Shown one piece after another: positions 1 to 6,836 of a stretch of DNA of 15,602 bases. The translations under genes were made by a program, and so were the position numbers. Below the pieces are notes generated by a model. It searched no databases. It worked only from the letters and a program-made list of their open reading frames with translations, and was not told where the DNA came from. How positions within the stretch are numbered: the stretch's first letter is position 1; every line of letters starts with the position of its first letter. This DNA comes from Planctomycetales bacterium (lineage in GTDB: Bacteria; Planctomycetota; SZUA-567): positions 1 to 15,602 of the forward strand of contig BNUQ01000046.1 in assembly GCA_025997475.1 (NCBI GenBank), read 5' to 3'.

Positions 1-141
1 AATCGAGTAACTTTTTTGTCTGCGCCGAAGTCAGGCGCGAATGCCGTATTTTCACGCACGAAAAGCGTATCCACTAACCCAAATATTGTCAATTATCTAG
101 GACAGCCCCAAAAGATATTCAGCGGATTAAGTGTCTTTTGA
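1..141 (+). other. Possible 3' end of a gene entering from the left
   Basis: One plus-strand frame is open from base 1 to a TGA at 139-141 (46 codons), and a strong hairpin starts six bases after it, as expected for a gene end. Against this, 46 open codons are not rare by chance. The third codon positions are not clearly GC-rich as in the other genes here, and I recognise no family. A second plus frame is also open to about base 77. Treat as a weak candidate that the sequence left of the window would settle. Confidence 0.2.
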
Positions 142-147
142 CCCAAT

Positions 148-182
148 AAATATCCCGCTTGCGGTGCGCAAGCGGGATATTT
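148..182. terminator. Perfect 16-bp hairpin, probable bidirectional terminator
   Basis: Bases 148-163 and 167-182 are perfect reverse complements around a GTG loop. The stem has AT-rich outer ends (AAATAT/ATATTT) and a GC-rich inner part. It lies 20 bases past the stop of the minus-strand secreted-protein gene and just after a possible plus-strand gene end, so it may terminate both. The U-tract is short on either strand, which lowers certainty about efficiency but not about the hairpin. Confidence 0.75.
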
Positions 183-202
183 GCTAAACAAGCGGCGCCG
201 CA

Positions 203-697
203 TTATTTTGCCGGTTTCAACGATTTGACGATGCTTTCTATCGCTTGGGCGTGAACTTTTTCGGATTCGTCGGTGGAGAAACTCAGAATTAACGACGCGA
301 TGCCGCTACCTTCTTTCACGACGAGTAAGACGCTGACATTTACCGCGTCGCCGTCCATTTCGCCGGTGCCTTCGGACAGCCACGCATGAAAGCCGTTGAG
401 GTCAACCGGTTCTTGACTCCATTCCTGCTTGGTCTCAAAATTTTTCACGATTTTGTCCAGTTCCGGCGCCAGTCCTTCCATTGCCGCGACAAAATCGTCC
501 GCCGCGACGCTCAGAATGACCACTCCGCAACTTTCGTCCGCCGACGTCGCCGACAAGACATCCTCCACTTCGACTTTCCAATCCTGCGGAAACGTAATCG
601 ACAGAGCGGGCGTTTCCTTCGGGAAAATCACCTCGGCGCTAAAAATCGCGCCACTAAACACCATTAACGCACACACCGCCACCAAGAAACTTTTCAT
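203..697 (-). CDS. Small secreted protein, possibly PsbP/DcrB-like fold
   Basis: 164 residues. The N-terminus (MKSFLVAVCALMVFSGAIFSA) is a clear Sec signal peptide: one Lys, a hydrophobic run, then an AXA-like site near residues 19-21. No lipobox Cys is positioned for lipidation, so the mature protein should be soluble in the periplasm. The mature part opens with an ITFPQDWKVE-type strand and alternates predicted strands with helices. It ends in a helix (IESIVKSLKP), a layout reminiscent of PsbP/DcrB/DUF1795-like small domains; this is a fold impression, not a family match. GGGAG four to eight bases upstream supports the ATG at 697. A consensus promoter lies upstream and a hairpin terminator downstream, so it is probably monocistronic. 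Function unknown. Confidence 0.8.
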   Translation of the reverse strand: MKSFLVAVCALMVFSGAIFSAEVIFPKETPALSITFPQDWKVEVEDVLSATSADESCGVVILSVAADDFVAAMEGLAPELDKIVKNFETKQEWSQEPVDLNGFHAWLSEGTGEMDGDAVNVSVLLVVKEGSGIASLILSFSTDESEKVHAQAIESIVKSLKPAK

Positions 698-748
698 TTG
701 CTTCTCCCACTAAAAAAAATAGCGCGACCGCCGCGCCGAACCCGCGTA

Positions 749-777
749 ATTCTATGGCGCAAACGCGGCGCTGTCAA
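749..777 (-). promoter_or_regulatory. Sigma70-type promoter of the secreted-protein gene
   Basis: Reading the minus strand, TTGACA (777-772) is followed by exactly 17 bases and then TAGAAT (754-749). The -35 is a perfect match and the -10 matches at five of six positions. Transcription would start near 742, giving a leader of about 45 bases that contains the GGGAG ribosome-binding site before the ATG at 697. This is the best promoter match in the window. Confidence 0.75.
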
Positions 778-796
778 ATCCCGATTGGCGCGATAG

Positions 797-823
797 ATTT
801 TCGCTGCAAAAGCGAAAATTTTT
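797..823 (+). terminator. Hairpin followed by a T run
   Basis: ATTTTCGCT (797-805) and AGCGAAAAT (811-819) pair around a GCAAA loop and run into five Ts on the plus strand, the shape of an intrinsic terminator. No plus-strand gene ends nearby, so its role is unclear. It could insulate the divergent promoter at 749-777, or be chance in an AT-rich stretch. Confidence 0.35.
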
Positions 824-962
824 ACGAACAACTATAGGGTAAGACCAAGTGATTGCCGCTGGCGATTAAGAACCTCTTGGCGGGAAGGATTAGACCTGTG
901 TCTTAACTTTTTTTGTTTATCACGGAGACGGCACGGAAGACTCGAAGAAATACCGCTTGAAA
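824..962. other. Gene-free stretch, nothing identifiable
   Basis: This part of the 698-1420 gene-free region has no credible reading frame and no clear hairpin. A segment near 931-950 (CACGGAGACGGCACGG) is internally repetitive. I could not assign it to an element. Confidence 0.5.
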
Positions 963-1106
963 ATGCTCTATTCAATTGCCCCGCGCTTTAGCGCGGGGTT
1001 AGCGATAGAAAATGACCGGCTTTAGCCGAAGGGTTTATTGGGGCTAAAGCCCTTTCTTTTTTTAACCGCCCACCACGCCCTAAAGGGCGTGGCAATTGAA
1101 TAGAGC
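963..1106. repeat. 144-bp MITE-like element with 17-bp terminal inverted repeats
   Basis: TGCTCTATTCAATTGCC at 963-979 is the exact reverse complement of 1090-1106. Between the ends are at least three further palindromes: a CCCCGCGC/GCGCGGGG stem next to the left end, a GGCTTTA/TAAAGCC pair in the centre, and CCACGCCC/GGGCGTGG next to the right end, the two outer ones with TTTA/TAAA loops. There is no coding capacity beyond chance. It looks like a non-autonomous, highly structured mobile repeat. It abuts the truncated side of the larger repeat at 1131-1407. No second copy occurs in this window. Confidence 0.7.
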
Positions 1107-1130
1107 AACCGCGCGACCGCGAGAGTGTTT

Positions 1131-1407
1131 CCACTAAAAGCCCCGACCGGGGCTTAATGTGAATAACGGTGGAGCGGCGACCGCCGCGTAACTCGGGGAA
1201 AAGCGTCCCCATTAGACACAACCCCGACAGGGGTTGAACGATGGTTGACCCCCTGTCGGGGTTCGGTGATTGGGCGGCGTTATCCCCGACCGGCGCGACG
1301 ATAGAACGTGTCGCTTGACGTTATTCACCTTAAACGCCTACGGCGTTTTTAAGGATTTTTACTTTTATCAAGTCAGTTACGATTTCTTGGCGCGCGTAAC
1401 ATAAGTT
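1131..1407 (-). repeat. About 300-bp structured repeat, copy A (inverted relative to copy B)
   Basis: Read on the minus strand from 1407 to 1131, this region aligns almost throughout with plus-strand 8225-8519. Shared blocks include TGTTACGCGCGCCAAGAAAT, AACGCCGTAGGCGTTTAAGG, GCGACACGTTCTATCGTCGC and GGGGATAACGCCGCCCAATC. The outer end carries the terminal motif AACTNNTGTTACGC (1407-1394), 13 bases past the hydG stop. The other end lacks the matching inverted terminus seen in copy B and stops near 1131, close to the separate 963-1106 element. Several CCCC/GGGG hairpins lie inside, including 14-base arms 1220-1233 and 1250-1263. It is better explained as a non-coding element than as a gene. 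Confidence 0.85.
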
Positions 1408-1420
1408 CTTAACCACTTTG

Positions 1421-2839
1421 TTAAAACCGAAAATCCCGTTTGCCGTGGCGAATCGCCAACAGATTTTCTTCGGCGAGGCGGCGCGTGGCTTCGCGGGGAA
1501 TTTTCGTCAATTCGGCGGCGAGCAATTTTTCGCCGAGTTCGCGCGTGGCGGGCGCGGCGTAATCTTGCAGATATTCCGCCAACGTCATCAGCGCGTTCGG
1601 CTGGCAACAATTCGCGATTTGCCCCGATTTAACCAACGTCATAAACCGGTCGCCGGTGCGCCCCTCGCGATAACACGCCGTGCAGAAACTCGGCACGTAG
1701 CCCAAATCCATCAACCATTTCACCACCTCGTCGAGCGAGCGGCGGTCGCTTACGTCAAACTGCGCCGAGTTGTCCGCGCTCTTTTCTTCCTCGGCGTAGC
1801 CGCCGACGCTGGTGCGCGAGCCGCCGCTGATTTGCGACACGCCCACGCGCAACACCCGCTCCCGCGCCGCCGCCGCTTCGCGCGTCGAAATAATGATGCC
1901 GGTGTAGGGTGCCGCCAAGCGCAACACCGCGACGATTTTCGCAAACGTGTCGTCGTCAATCGCGTTCGGGAACGCGCCCGCGTCGATGTCGTCGGCGGGG
2001 CGCACGCGCGGCACGCTAAGCGTGTGCGGTCCGACGCCTTTCGCCGCTTCGAGATGTTCGGCGTGCAGAAGTTGTCCGACGAAATCGTAGCGATACAAAT
2101 TCAGCCCGTATAACACGCCGCCGCCGACGTCGTCGATACCGGCGTCCATCGCGCGGTCGAGCGCCGTGGCGTGATAATCGTAGTCGCTTTTCGGTCCGGT
2201 CGGGTGAAGCGCGGCGTAGGCGGCGCGGTGGTAGGTCTCTTGAAACAGCGCGTAGGTGCCGATGCCGGCGGCGTGCAGGCGGCGATAATTTTCCACCGTG
2301 GTCGCGGCGATATTGACGTTGACGCGGCGAATCGCGCCGTTTTTATGTTTGATGGCGTAAATCGTGGCGATGCTTTCCAGCACATATTCGAGCGGACTAT
2401 TGACGGGGTCTTCGCCGGTTTCGAGCAACAGCCGCTTGTGTCCCATATCTTGGAGCGCGACGACTTCGCGGCGGATGGCGTCCGGCGACAATTTGACGCG
2501 ACGAATGTGGGAGTTTTGGCGGTGATAGGGGCAATAGACGCAACCGTTGACGCAGTGGTTCGACAGATACAACGGCGCGAACATCACGATGCGCTTGCCG
2601 TAAAGTTGTTGTTTGACCGCCATTGCCGTCGCGAAAATTTTTTCGTTCATATCCGGTAAATCGCAGTCCAACAGCACGAGCGCTTCCCGATGCGTCAAGC
2701 CGCCGGCGGTCGCCGCCTTTGCCAAAAGGTCGTCGATTAGTCCGCGGTCGGATTTTTTCGCGGCGGCATACGCCAACGTCGCCATAATTTCGGCGTCGTT
2801 GATAAAATCGGCGGGAAGCGGCGAGAGCGGGTCATACAT
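1421..2839 (-). CDS. hydG: [FeFe]-hydrogenase maturase HydG (radical SAM tyrosine lyase)
   Basis: 472 residues, the normal HydG length. HydG cleaves tyrosine to p-cresol and dehydroglycine and yields the CO and cyanide ligands of the hydrogenase H-cluster. The radical-SAM motif CX3CX2C is at Cys96, Cys100 and Cys103 (NHCVNGCVYCPYH). The C-terminal CX2CX22C motif that binds HydG's auxiliary cluster is at Cys386, Cys389 and Cys412 (CTACYREGRTGDRF, then NCCQPNAL). Having both separates HydG from the related ThiH and HydE. GGAG seven bases before the ATG supports the start. It is last in a minus-strand run behind the DUF5618-like gene (60-base gap). No hydE, hydF or hydrogenase gene lies in the window, so partners must be elsewhere. 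It implies an anaerobe that makes or uses hydrogen. Confidence 0.96.
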   Translation of the reverse strand: MYDPLSPLPADFINDAEIMATLAYAAAKKSDRGLIDDLLAKAATAGGLTHREALVLLDCDLPDMNEKIFATAMAVKQQLYGKRIVMFAPLYLSNHCVNGCVYCPYHRQNSHIRRVKLSPDAIRREVVALQDMGHKRLLLETGEDPVNSPLEYVLESIATIYAIKHKNGAIRRVNVNIAATTVENYRRLHAAGIGTYALFQETYHRAAYAALHPTGPKSDYDYHATALDRAMDAGIDDVGGGVLYGLNLYRYDFVGQLLHAEHLEAAKGVGPHTLSVPRVRPADDIDAGAFPNAIDDDTFAKIVAVLRLAAPYTGIIISTREAAAARERVLRVGVSQISGGSRTSVGGYAEEEKSADNSAQFDVSDRRSLDEVVKWLMDLGYVPSFCTACYREGRTGDRFMTLVKSGQIANCCQPNALMTLAEYLQDYAAPATRELGEKLLAAELTKIPREATRRLAEENLLAIRHGKRDFRF

Positions 2840-2899
2840 AACATTTACTCCATTTTTCTCGCCCGGCGGGAAAGTTACGAATTACGGGCGGCAAAATCA

Positions 2900-3373
2900 T
2901 CACGCCAACAACAGCCGCAGTTTTTCCCACCACGACGATTTAAGCGCGTCCGGCGGCAGTTCCGTTTGGGGCTTGATGGTATCAATGATTTCATAAGCGG
3001 TGTCGAATCCGTCGCGGATGACTTTCGCGCTTTTATTGCCGTCGTAATAACCGGCAAGATGCAACGTGTCGTAAGCGTTATTGAGCAAGTCCAACAGTTT
3101 GCCGTTGAGTTTGCCCAAATAATTTTGGTAAAAATCAATCGACAGCCGCTTCTTTTTCGGCAACGCCACGCCTTTTAATTGCAAATAAGCGTCAAACGCC
3201 AACAGCACGGCTAAATACGCCGTGCCGCTTGCCATTCGCACGTATTTGGCGTCGGCGTAAAATTTGCCGTCGCGGGCGGTTTTTTCCAACACGGCTTCGG
3301 CGTTGCTCATATAGCGCCGCGCTTCCGCGTAGGCGGCTTGTTTGATTTTTTCTTGGTCGTCGGCAATCGACAT
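2900..3373 (-). CDS. DUF5618-like small helical protein
   Basis: 157 residues, mostly predicted helix, no signal peptide or membrane span. The pattern RYMSNAEAVLEKTA, then DAKYVRMASGTAYLAVLLAFDAYL, then SIDFYQNYLGKLNGKLL and YDTLHLAGYYDGN matches my recollection of DUF5618, an uncharacterised family known mainly from Bacteroidetes. The helical layout also recalls HEPN-type domains, but I see no RX4-6H nuclease motif. GGAG eight bases ahead of the ATG supports the start. It begins only 12 bases after the glycosyltransferase stop and is followed by hydG, so it is probably cotranscribed with both. Function unknown; no nucleotidyltransferase partner lies beside it. Confidence 0.7.
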   Translation of the reverse strand: MSIADDQEKIKQAAYAEARRYMSNAEAVLEKTARDGKFYADAKYVRMASGTAYLAVLLAFDAYLQLKGVALPKKKRLSIDFYQNYLGKLNGKLLDLLNNAYDTLHLAGYYDGNKSAKVIRDGFDTAYEIIDTIKPQTELPPDALKSSWWEKLRLLLA

Positions 3374-3385
3374 TGTCGTCTCCGG

Positions 3386-4054
3386 TTAATCGCGGTTTTT
3401 CAGCAACCGCCACGCCATTTTGATAAAACGCCACGTGTCGAGGAGCGGATTGATTTGGCTGGTTTCCGTGCCGTAAATCGTGCGCACCGACACTTCGGCG
3501 ACGCGCAGTCCGGCGCGTCCCGCCATCACCAACATTTCGCCCTCAAATTCAAAATTGCGGCTGATAATTTTATCGCGGATTTTTCGCCACGCGGCGCAGC
3601 GCACGAGCCGGTAGCCGACCTGACTGTCGTGGACGCGGCATTTGCCCAACCACGAAATCACCCGACTGGTAACGACGTTGGTCCACCAACGCACGAGCGG
3701 CATCGTTTGGCGTTCCTGCATCCGGTTGCCAATCACGAAGTCCGCGTCGTCTCCCGCCCGAATAAATAACGGAATTTCGGCGGGCGCGTGTTGCCCGTCG
3801 GCGTCGAGACACAACACCGCGTCGTAGCCGCGCTCGGCGAGCAGGTTCAAGCCGTCGAACAACGTTTGCCCTTTGCCGAGGTTGCGCGCGTGCGCGACCA
3901 CCTCGGCGCCGGCGGCGCGCGCGACCGCGACCGTGGCGTCGGTCGAGCCGTCGTCGAACACTAACAACTCCGGCACGCGCTCACGGCACTGCGCCACCAC
4001 GTCGCCGATGTAGGCGGCTTCGTTGTAAGCGGGAATTAAAATTGCGACTTTCAT
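3386..4054 (-). CDS. Family-2 glycosyltransferase (dolichol-phosphate-mannose synthase-like)
   Basis: 222 residues from the ATG at 4054. The protein opens MKVAILIPAYNEAAYIGDVV, the classic GT2 start. It has the nucleotide-binding FDDGSTD (about 33-39), the metal-binding LDADGQH (about 83-89), a GNRM motif (109-112) and FEFEGEML (about 169-176), as in DPM1/polyprenyl-phosphate sugar transferases. There is no C-terminal membrane segment, so it is probably cytosolic or peripheral. It likely transfers a sugar from an NDP-sugar to a lipid phosphate carrier, but donor and acceptor cannot be read from the sequence. A GTG at 4078 would add eight residues; the ATG fits the family better and has an AGGG stretch upstream. 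It sits 43 bases after the IscU-like gene and 12 before the DUF5618-like gene. Confidence 0.88.
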   Translation of the reverse strand: MKVAILIPAYNEAAYIGDVVAQCRERVPELLVFDDGSTDATVAVARAAGAEVVAHARNLGKGQTLFDGLNLLAERGYDAVLCLDADGQHAPAEIPLFIRAGDDADFVIGNRMQERQTMPLVRWWTNVVTSRVISWLGKCRVHDSQVGYRLVRCAAWRKIRDKIISRNFEFEGEMLVMAGRAGLRVAEVSVRTIYGTETSQINPLLDTWRFIKMAWRLLKNRD

Positions 4055-4097
4055 TGTTTTACCCTGCCCTCGGTTCACTGCCCACAGCCCACACTCT

Positions 4098-4469
4098 TTA
4101 CGCCTGTTTGCTCCGGTAGTCCTTGATTGCCGCGTGCAGTCCGTCGGCGGCGAGGTTCGAGCAGTGCATCTTTTCCGGCGGCAGACCGCCTAACGCCGCG
4201 GCGACTTGCTCGCGCGTCAATTTTTCGCCCTCGTCGAGCGTCAAGCCCTTCGCGAGTTCGGTGGTCATACTGCTGGTGGCAATCGCCGCACCGCAACCAA
4301 GCGTCTTGAATTTGCAATCGGCGATTTTGCCGTCCGCGACTTTGATGGAAATTTTCATCATATCGCCGCAAACCGGATTGCCGACCATCCCGACGCCGTC
4401 GGGGTTTTCGACGACGCCGACATTACGCGGGTTTTCAAAGTGTTCCATTACTAACGGCGTGTAATCCAT
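4098..4469 (-). CDS. iscU: IscU/NifU-type Fe-S cluster assembly scaffold
   Basis: 123 residues. All conserved scaffold ligands are present: Cys34 and Asp36 in GNPVCGD, Cys59 in FKTLGCGAAIATSS, and Cys103 in KMHCSNLAADGL. The opening YTPLVMEHFENPRNVG is typical. Only the scaffold domain is present, so this is IscU-like rather than full-length NifU. It would build clusters from sulfur delivered by a cysteine desulfurase and pass them to targets; HydG, with two 4Fe-4S clusters, lies three genes downstream. No desulfurase gene (iscS/nifS) is in the window. An in-frame ATG at 4475 adds two residues, but GGGAG is only two bases from it and a better-placed seven or eight bases from the ATG at 4469. 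The 5' leader contains a heptamer array. Confidence 0.92.
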   Translation of the reverse strand: MDYTPLVMEHFENPRNVGVVENPDGVGMVGNPVCGDMMKISIKVADGKIADCKFKTLGCGAAIATSSMTTELAKGLTLDEGEKLTREQVAAALGGLPPEKMHCSNLAADGLHAAIKDYRSKQA

Positions 4470-4484
4470 CGTCATTCTCCCTTC

Positions 4485-4568
4485 GTTTAGAGTTGAACGT
4501 TAAAAGTTCAAAGTTTGGAGAGTAGGACTTTCATCTTAATTCTCAACTTTCAACTTTCAACTTTCAAC
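4485..4568. repeat. Inverted heptamer-array element between phosphatase and iscU
   Basis: The left arm 4485-4519 has five degenerate units (GTTTAGA, GTTGAAC, GTTAAAA, GTTCAAA, GTTTGGA). The right arm 4541-4568 has four units of the reverse complement (TCTCAAC, then TTTCAAC three times). The first GTTGAAA unit on the minus strand supplies the TGA stop of the phosphatase gene (4566-4564). Paired arms could form a long AT-rich hairpin between the phosphatase and the iscU-like gene. Confidence 0.85.
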
Positions 4569-6663
4569 GCTTATTTCGTCGTTGCAAAAACAGCATCGTA
4601 ATATCGTCGGCTTGTTCCGCGCCGGCGACAAAGTTTTCGATTGCCGCGCTCATCGCCGGCAGGCGCGCCTCCGGCGCCGAATTTTTCAGTCCGTTCAACG
4701 CGGCAAGCGTCCGTTCGCCGCCGAAAAGCCGGTCGTTTTTATCCATCGCTTCGGTTACGCCGTCGGTGTATAAAAATAAAATGTCGTTCGGCGCGAGAAC
4801 CGTTTCCGACACCGCGTATTGCACGTTTTCCATCATTCCGAGCAGTAGCGACTTTTTCACCGGCAACCACGCGAAGTCGCCGCCGCGGCTGATGGCCGGC
4901 GGATTATGCCCGCCGTTGACGTATAAAAATTGTCCGGTGCGCCCGTCTAACACGCCCATAAAAACCGTAACGAACATTTCTTCGCGATTGTTTTCGCACA
5001 ACTGATTGTTCACGCGATAAAAGACCTCCGGCAACGGCTCGCCGGTTCGCGCGTGATTTTTCAGCAAAATTTTCGCCGCGACCATAAACAGCGCCGCCGA
5101 CATTCCCTTGCCGGAAACGTCGGCGATTACCACCGCCAAGCGCCACTCGTCAATGGCGAAGAAATCGTAAAAATCGCCGCCGACTTCCCGCGCCGGACGC
5201 ATCGACGCGCTGATACTCGCGTATTGCCAATCGTCGAAATTTCGCGGCAACAGCCGCGTTTGAATGTTCGCCGCCATCGTCAATTCCGCGCCGACGCGGG
5301 TTTGCTCGGCGGTGATGGCTTCGACGCGGTCAATCATCACATTGAATTTTTGCGCCAGCGCGCCGATTTCGTCGTCGCAATTAACCGCCAAGCGGTAGTC
5401 CATATCGCCGGCGGCAATCCGCGAAGCGTCGGCGCACAGCGCCGCGAGCGGTCGGGTCAACGCCCGCGACAGCCGCAACGCCAGCCCCGCGGTCAGCGCC
5501 GCGCAAACCGCCATCATCGCCGCCGCGCCCACCGCCAGCGACCGCGCGCTTTGCCCGATTTGCGCCACTTCCAAATCGCTGAGGCGCAGAATTTTTTCTT
5601 CGAGACGCCGCGTCGGCGCCAGCGTTTTTTCGACCGCGACGGCGACCGCCAGCGACCACGGCAGATAACGAAGCGGCTGATACGCGACAAACAATCGCGC
5701 GCCCCGGTCATCGACGATTTCCATACTGCCGGTTTCGCGCCGCGTCATTCGCCGCACCAATTCGTTGCGCGCCGCGCCGCCGCGCAAAAAGACCTCGGTT
5801 TCCAACAACGTGCCGGCGACGACTTCGTCGCCCGACGACAAAATCACCCGCCCGCCGTCGTCCAAGACAAACGCGAAGCCGGAATTATCGACGCGCAAGC
5901 CGTTGAGCGTGTCGCGCATATTGTCGGAAATGGAAAAAGCACAGCCGACGACGCCTTGCAATTCGCGCCCGCCCGCCGTTTCGCGATACACCGGCATTCC
6001 ACAGCCCAACGCCAATTCGCCGGTATTGAAGTCAACAAATAATTTCGTCCACGCGAACTCGCCGCGCTTTTTCGCCAATTGATACCACGGTCGGACGCGC
6101 GGGTCATAGTTTCTCAAATTCGGGACGTCGGTCGGCGAAGTCGTCAGTTGAATGATAAAACCGGATTCCGAGCCGAAATAACAATCGCTATCCGCTTTGC
6201 CGGAGTATTGCGCGCGTAAAAAATCGCCTAAATTGGCGAGCAACTCCGCCTCTTCGCGAACGGCGGCGAAGTCCGTGTCCGACGCGGTCGCAAGATGCGT
6301 CGTCACCGAGCCGATTTGGTCGGGGCGCAAATAATCAATCGGGCGGGGGCGATAATTTTCGGGATGCGCGTAAATCGCCGCGGCAACCCGGGCGGCGGCG
6401 CCGACCTGCGTTTCGACTTCGGCAAATTCGTTTTCTAACAAAACGGCGCGGCTCCGCGCCGCTTCCGCCAAATTTTCGAGCGTAACGCCGCCCAAGTCGG
6501 CGGAACTGTTGAGGGCGGCGAGTTTGCCGAAGTAAGCGCTATGCGCCAACATCTCGCGGCGCAACTGCGAGAAGCCGACGACGCCGACGACGCCAATCAG
6601 CAACAACGCCCCCAACGCCGTGCCGAGCAACGCCCATAAAATTTTGTCGCGAATGGAAGGCAT
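4564..6663 (-). CDS. Membrane sensor phosphatase: dCache-HAMP-PP2C (RsbU/SpoIIE type)
   Basis: 699 residues from the ATG at 6663. Order: membrane span about 8-31; an extracytoplasmic dCache-like sensor about 35-370, with the typical YDPRVRPWYQLA near 186-197 and GVVGCAFSIS; second span about 377-397; HAMP about 398-450; PP2C-type phosphatase about 485-695. Metal-site motifs are complete: GGDFYDFF (495-502), DVSGKGMSAALF (515-526), NGGHNPP (583-589), YTDGVTEAMD (632-641) and ADDIT (685-689). It should sense a small molecule outside the membrane and dephosphorylate a Ser/Thr-phosphorylated partner, classically an anti-anti-sigma (STAS) protein; none is encoded here. A TTG at 6672 would add three residues. 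The TGA stop lies inside a heptamer array. It is divergent from the ECF sigma gene. Confidence 0.93.
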   Translation of the reverse strand: MPSIRDKILWALLGTALGALLLIGVVGVVGFSQLRREMLAHSAYFGKLAALNSSADLGGVTLENLAEAARSRAVLLENEFAEVETQVGAAARVAAAIYAHPENYRPRPIDYLRPDQIGSVTTHLATASDTDFAAVREEAELLANLGDFLRAQYSGKADSDCYFGSESGFIIQLTTSPTDVPNLRNYDPRVRPWYQLAKKRGEFAWTKLFVDFNTGELALGCGMPVYRETAGGRELQGVVGCAFSISDNMRDTLNGLRVDNSGFAFVLDDGGRVILSSGDEVVAGTLLETEVFLRGGAARNELVRRMTRRETGSMEIVDDRGARLFVAYQPLRYLPWSLAVAVAVEKTLAPTRRLEEKILRLSDLEVAQIGQSARSLAVGAAAMMAVCAALTAGLALRLSRALTRPLAALCADASRIAAGDMDYRLAVNCDDEIGALAQKFNVMIDRVEAITAEQTRVGAELTMAANIQTRLLPRNFDDWQYASISASMRPAREVGGDFYDFFAIDEWRLAVVIADVSGKGMSAALFMVAAKILLKNHARTGEPLPEVFYRVNNQLCENNREEMFVTVFMGVLDGRTGQFLYVNGGHNPPAISRGGDFAWLPVKKSLLLGMMENVQYAVSETVLAPNDILFLYTDGVTEAMDKNDRLFGGERTLAALNGLKNSAPEARLPAMSAAIENFVAGAEQADDITMLFLQRRNKR

Positions 6664-6670
6664 ATAGACC

Positions 6671-6705
6671 AATTAGGAATTAAGAATTAAGAATTAAAAA
6701 TTAAG
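6671..6705. repeat. Five AATTAAG-type heptamers upstream of the phosphatase
   Basis: Five contiguous units on the plus strand: AATTAGG, AATTAAG, AATTAAG, AATTAAA, AATTAAG. There is no second arm, so this array is single-sided. It begins eight bases before the phosphatase ATG and so forms its leader. No Shine-Dalgarno sequence is visible between array and start. Confidence 0.85.
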
Positions 6706-6794
6706 AATAATCGCCCCGCTCCCAAAATTTTGCCCCGCGCATCTAAAAATCAAATGTCAAAATTTTTATTTTTCGCCGATTTTTTCGGTTACAC

Positions 6795-6823
6795 TTGGCG
6801 TTTTAATTTGACACTAATATAAA
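6795..6823 (+). promoter_or_regulatory. Candidate promoter of the ECF sigma operon
   Basis: TTGGCG (6795-6800) is followed by exactly 17 bases and TATAAA (6818-6823): four of six and five of six matches to the housekeeping consensus. Start would fall near 6830, only about seven bases before the ATG at 6837. That near-leaderless arrangement agrees with the lack of any Shine-Dalgarno sequence there. An autoregulatory ECF-type promoter could also exist in 6706-6836 but I cannot recognise one. Confidence 0.45.
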
Positions 6824-6836
6824 AGCGAAATTTTTT

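Noticed and set aside
931..950. CACGGAGACGGCACGG segment as a relative of the 14218-14244 region
   Set aside because: Only a loose resemblance in reverse orientation; too short to call a repeat.
988..1221. Minus-strand frame of 77 codons
   Set aside because: Spans two unrelated repeats (963-1106 and 1131-1407); cannot be a conserved gene.
1418..2113. Plus-strand frame of 231 codons
   Set aside because: Antisense to hydG, whose cysteine motifs are intact; no family pattern.
5053..6042. Long plus-strand frame of 329 codons
   Set aside because: Antisense to the dCache-PP2C phosphatase; its composition (Arg/His/Gln-rich) is the usual shadow of GC-rich codons, with no motif.
6808..6813. TTGACA as a -35 box before the sigma gene
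   Set aside because: No -10 at 16-18 bases; the start codon falls there. The TTGGCG/TATAAA pair fits better.
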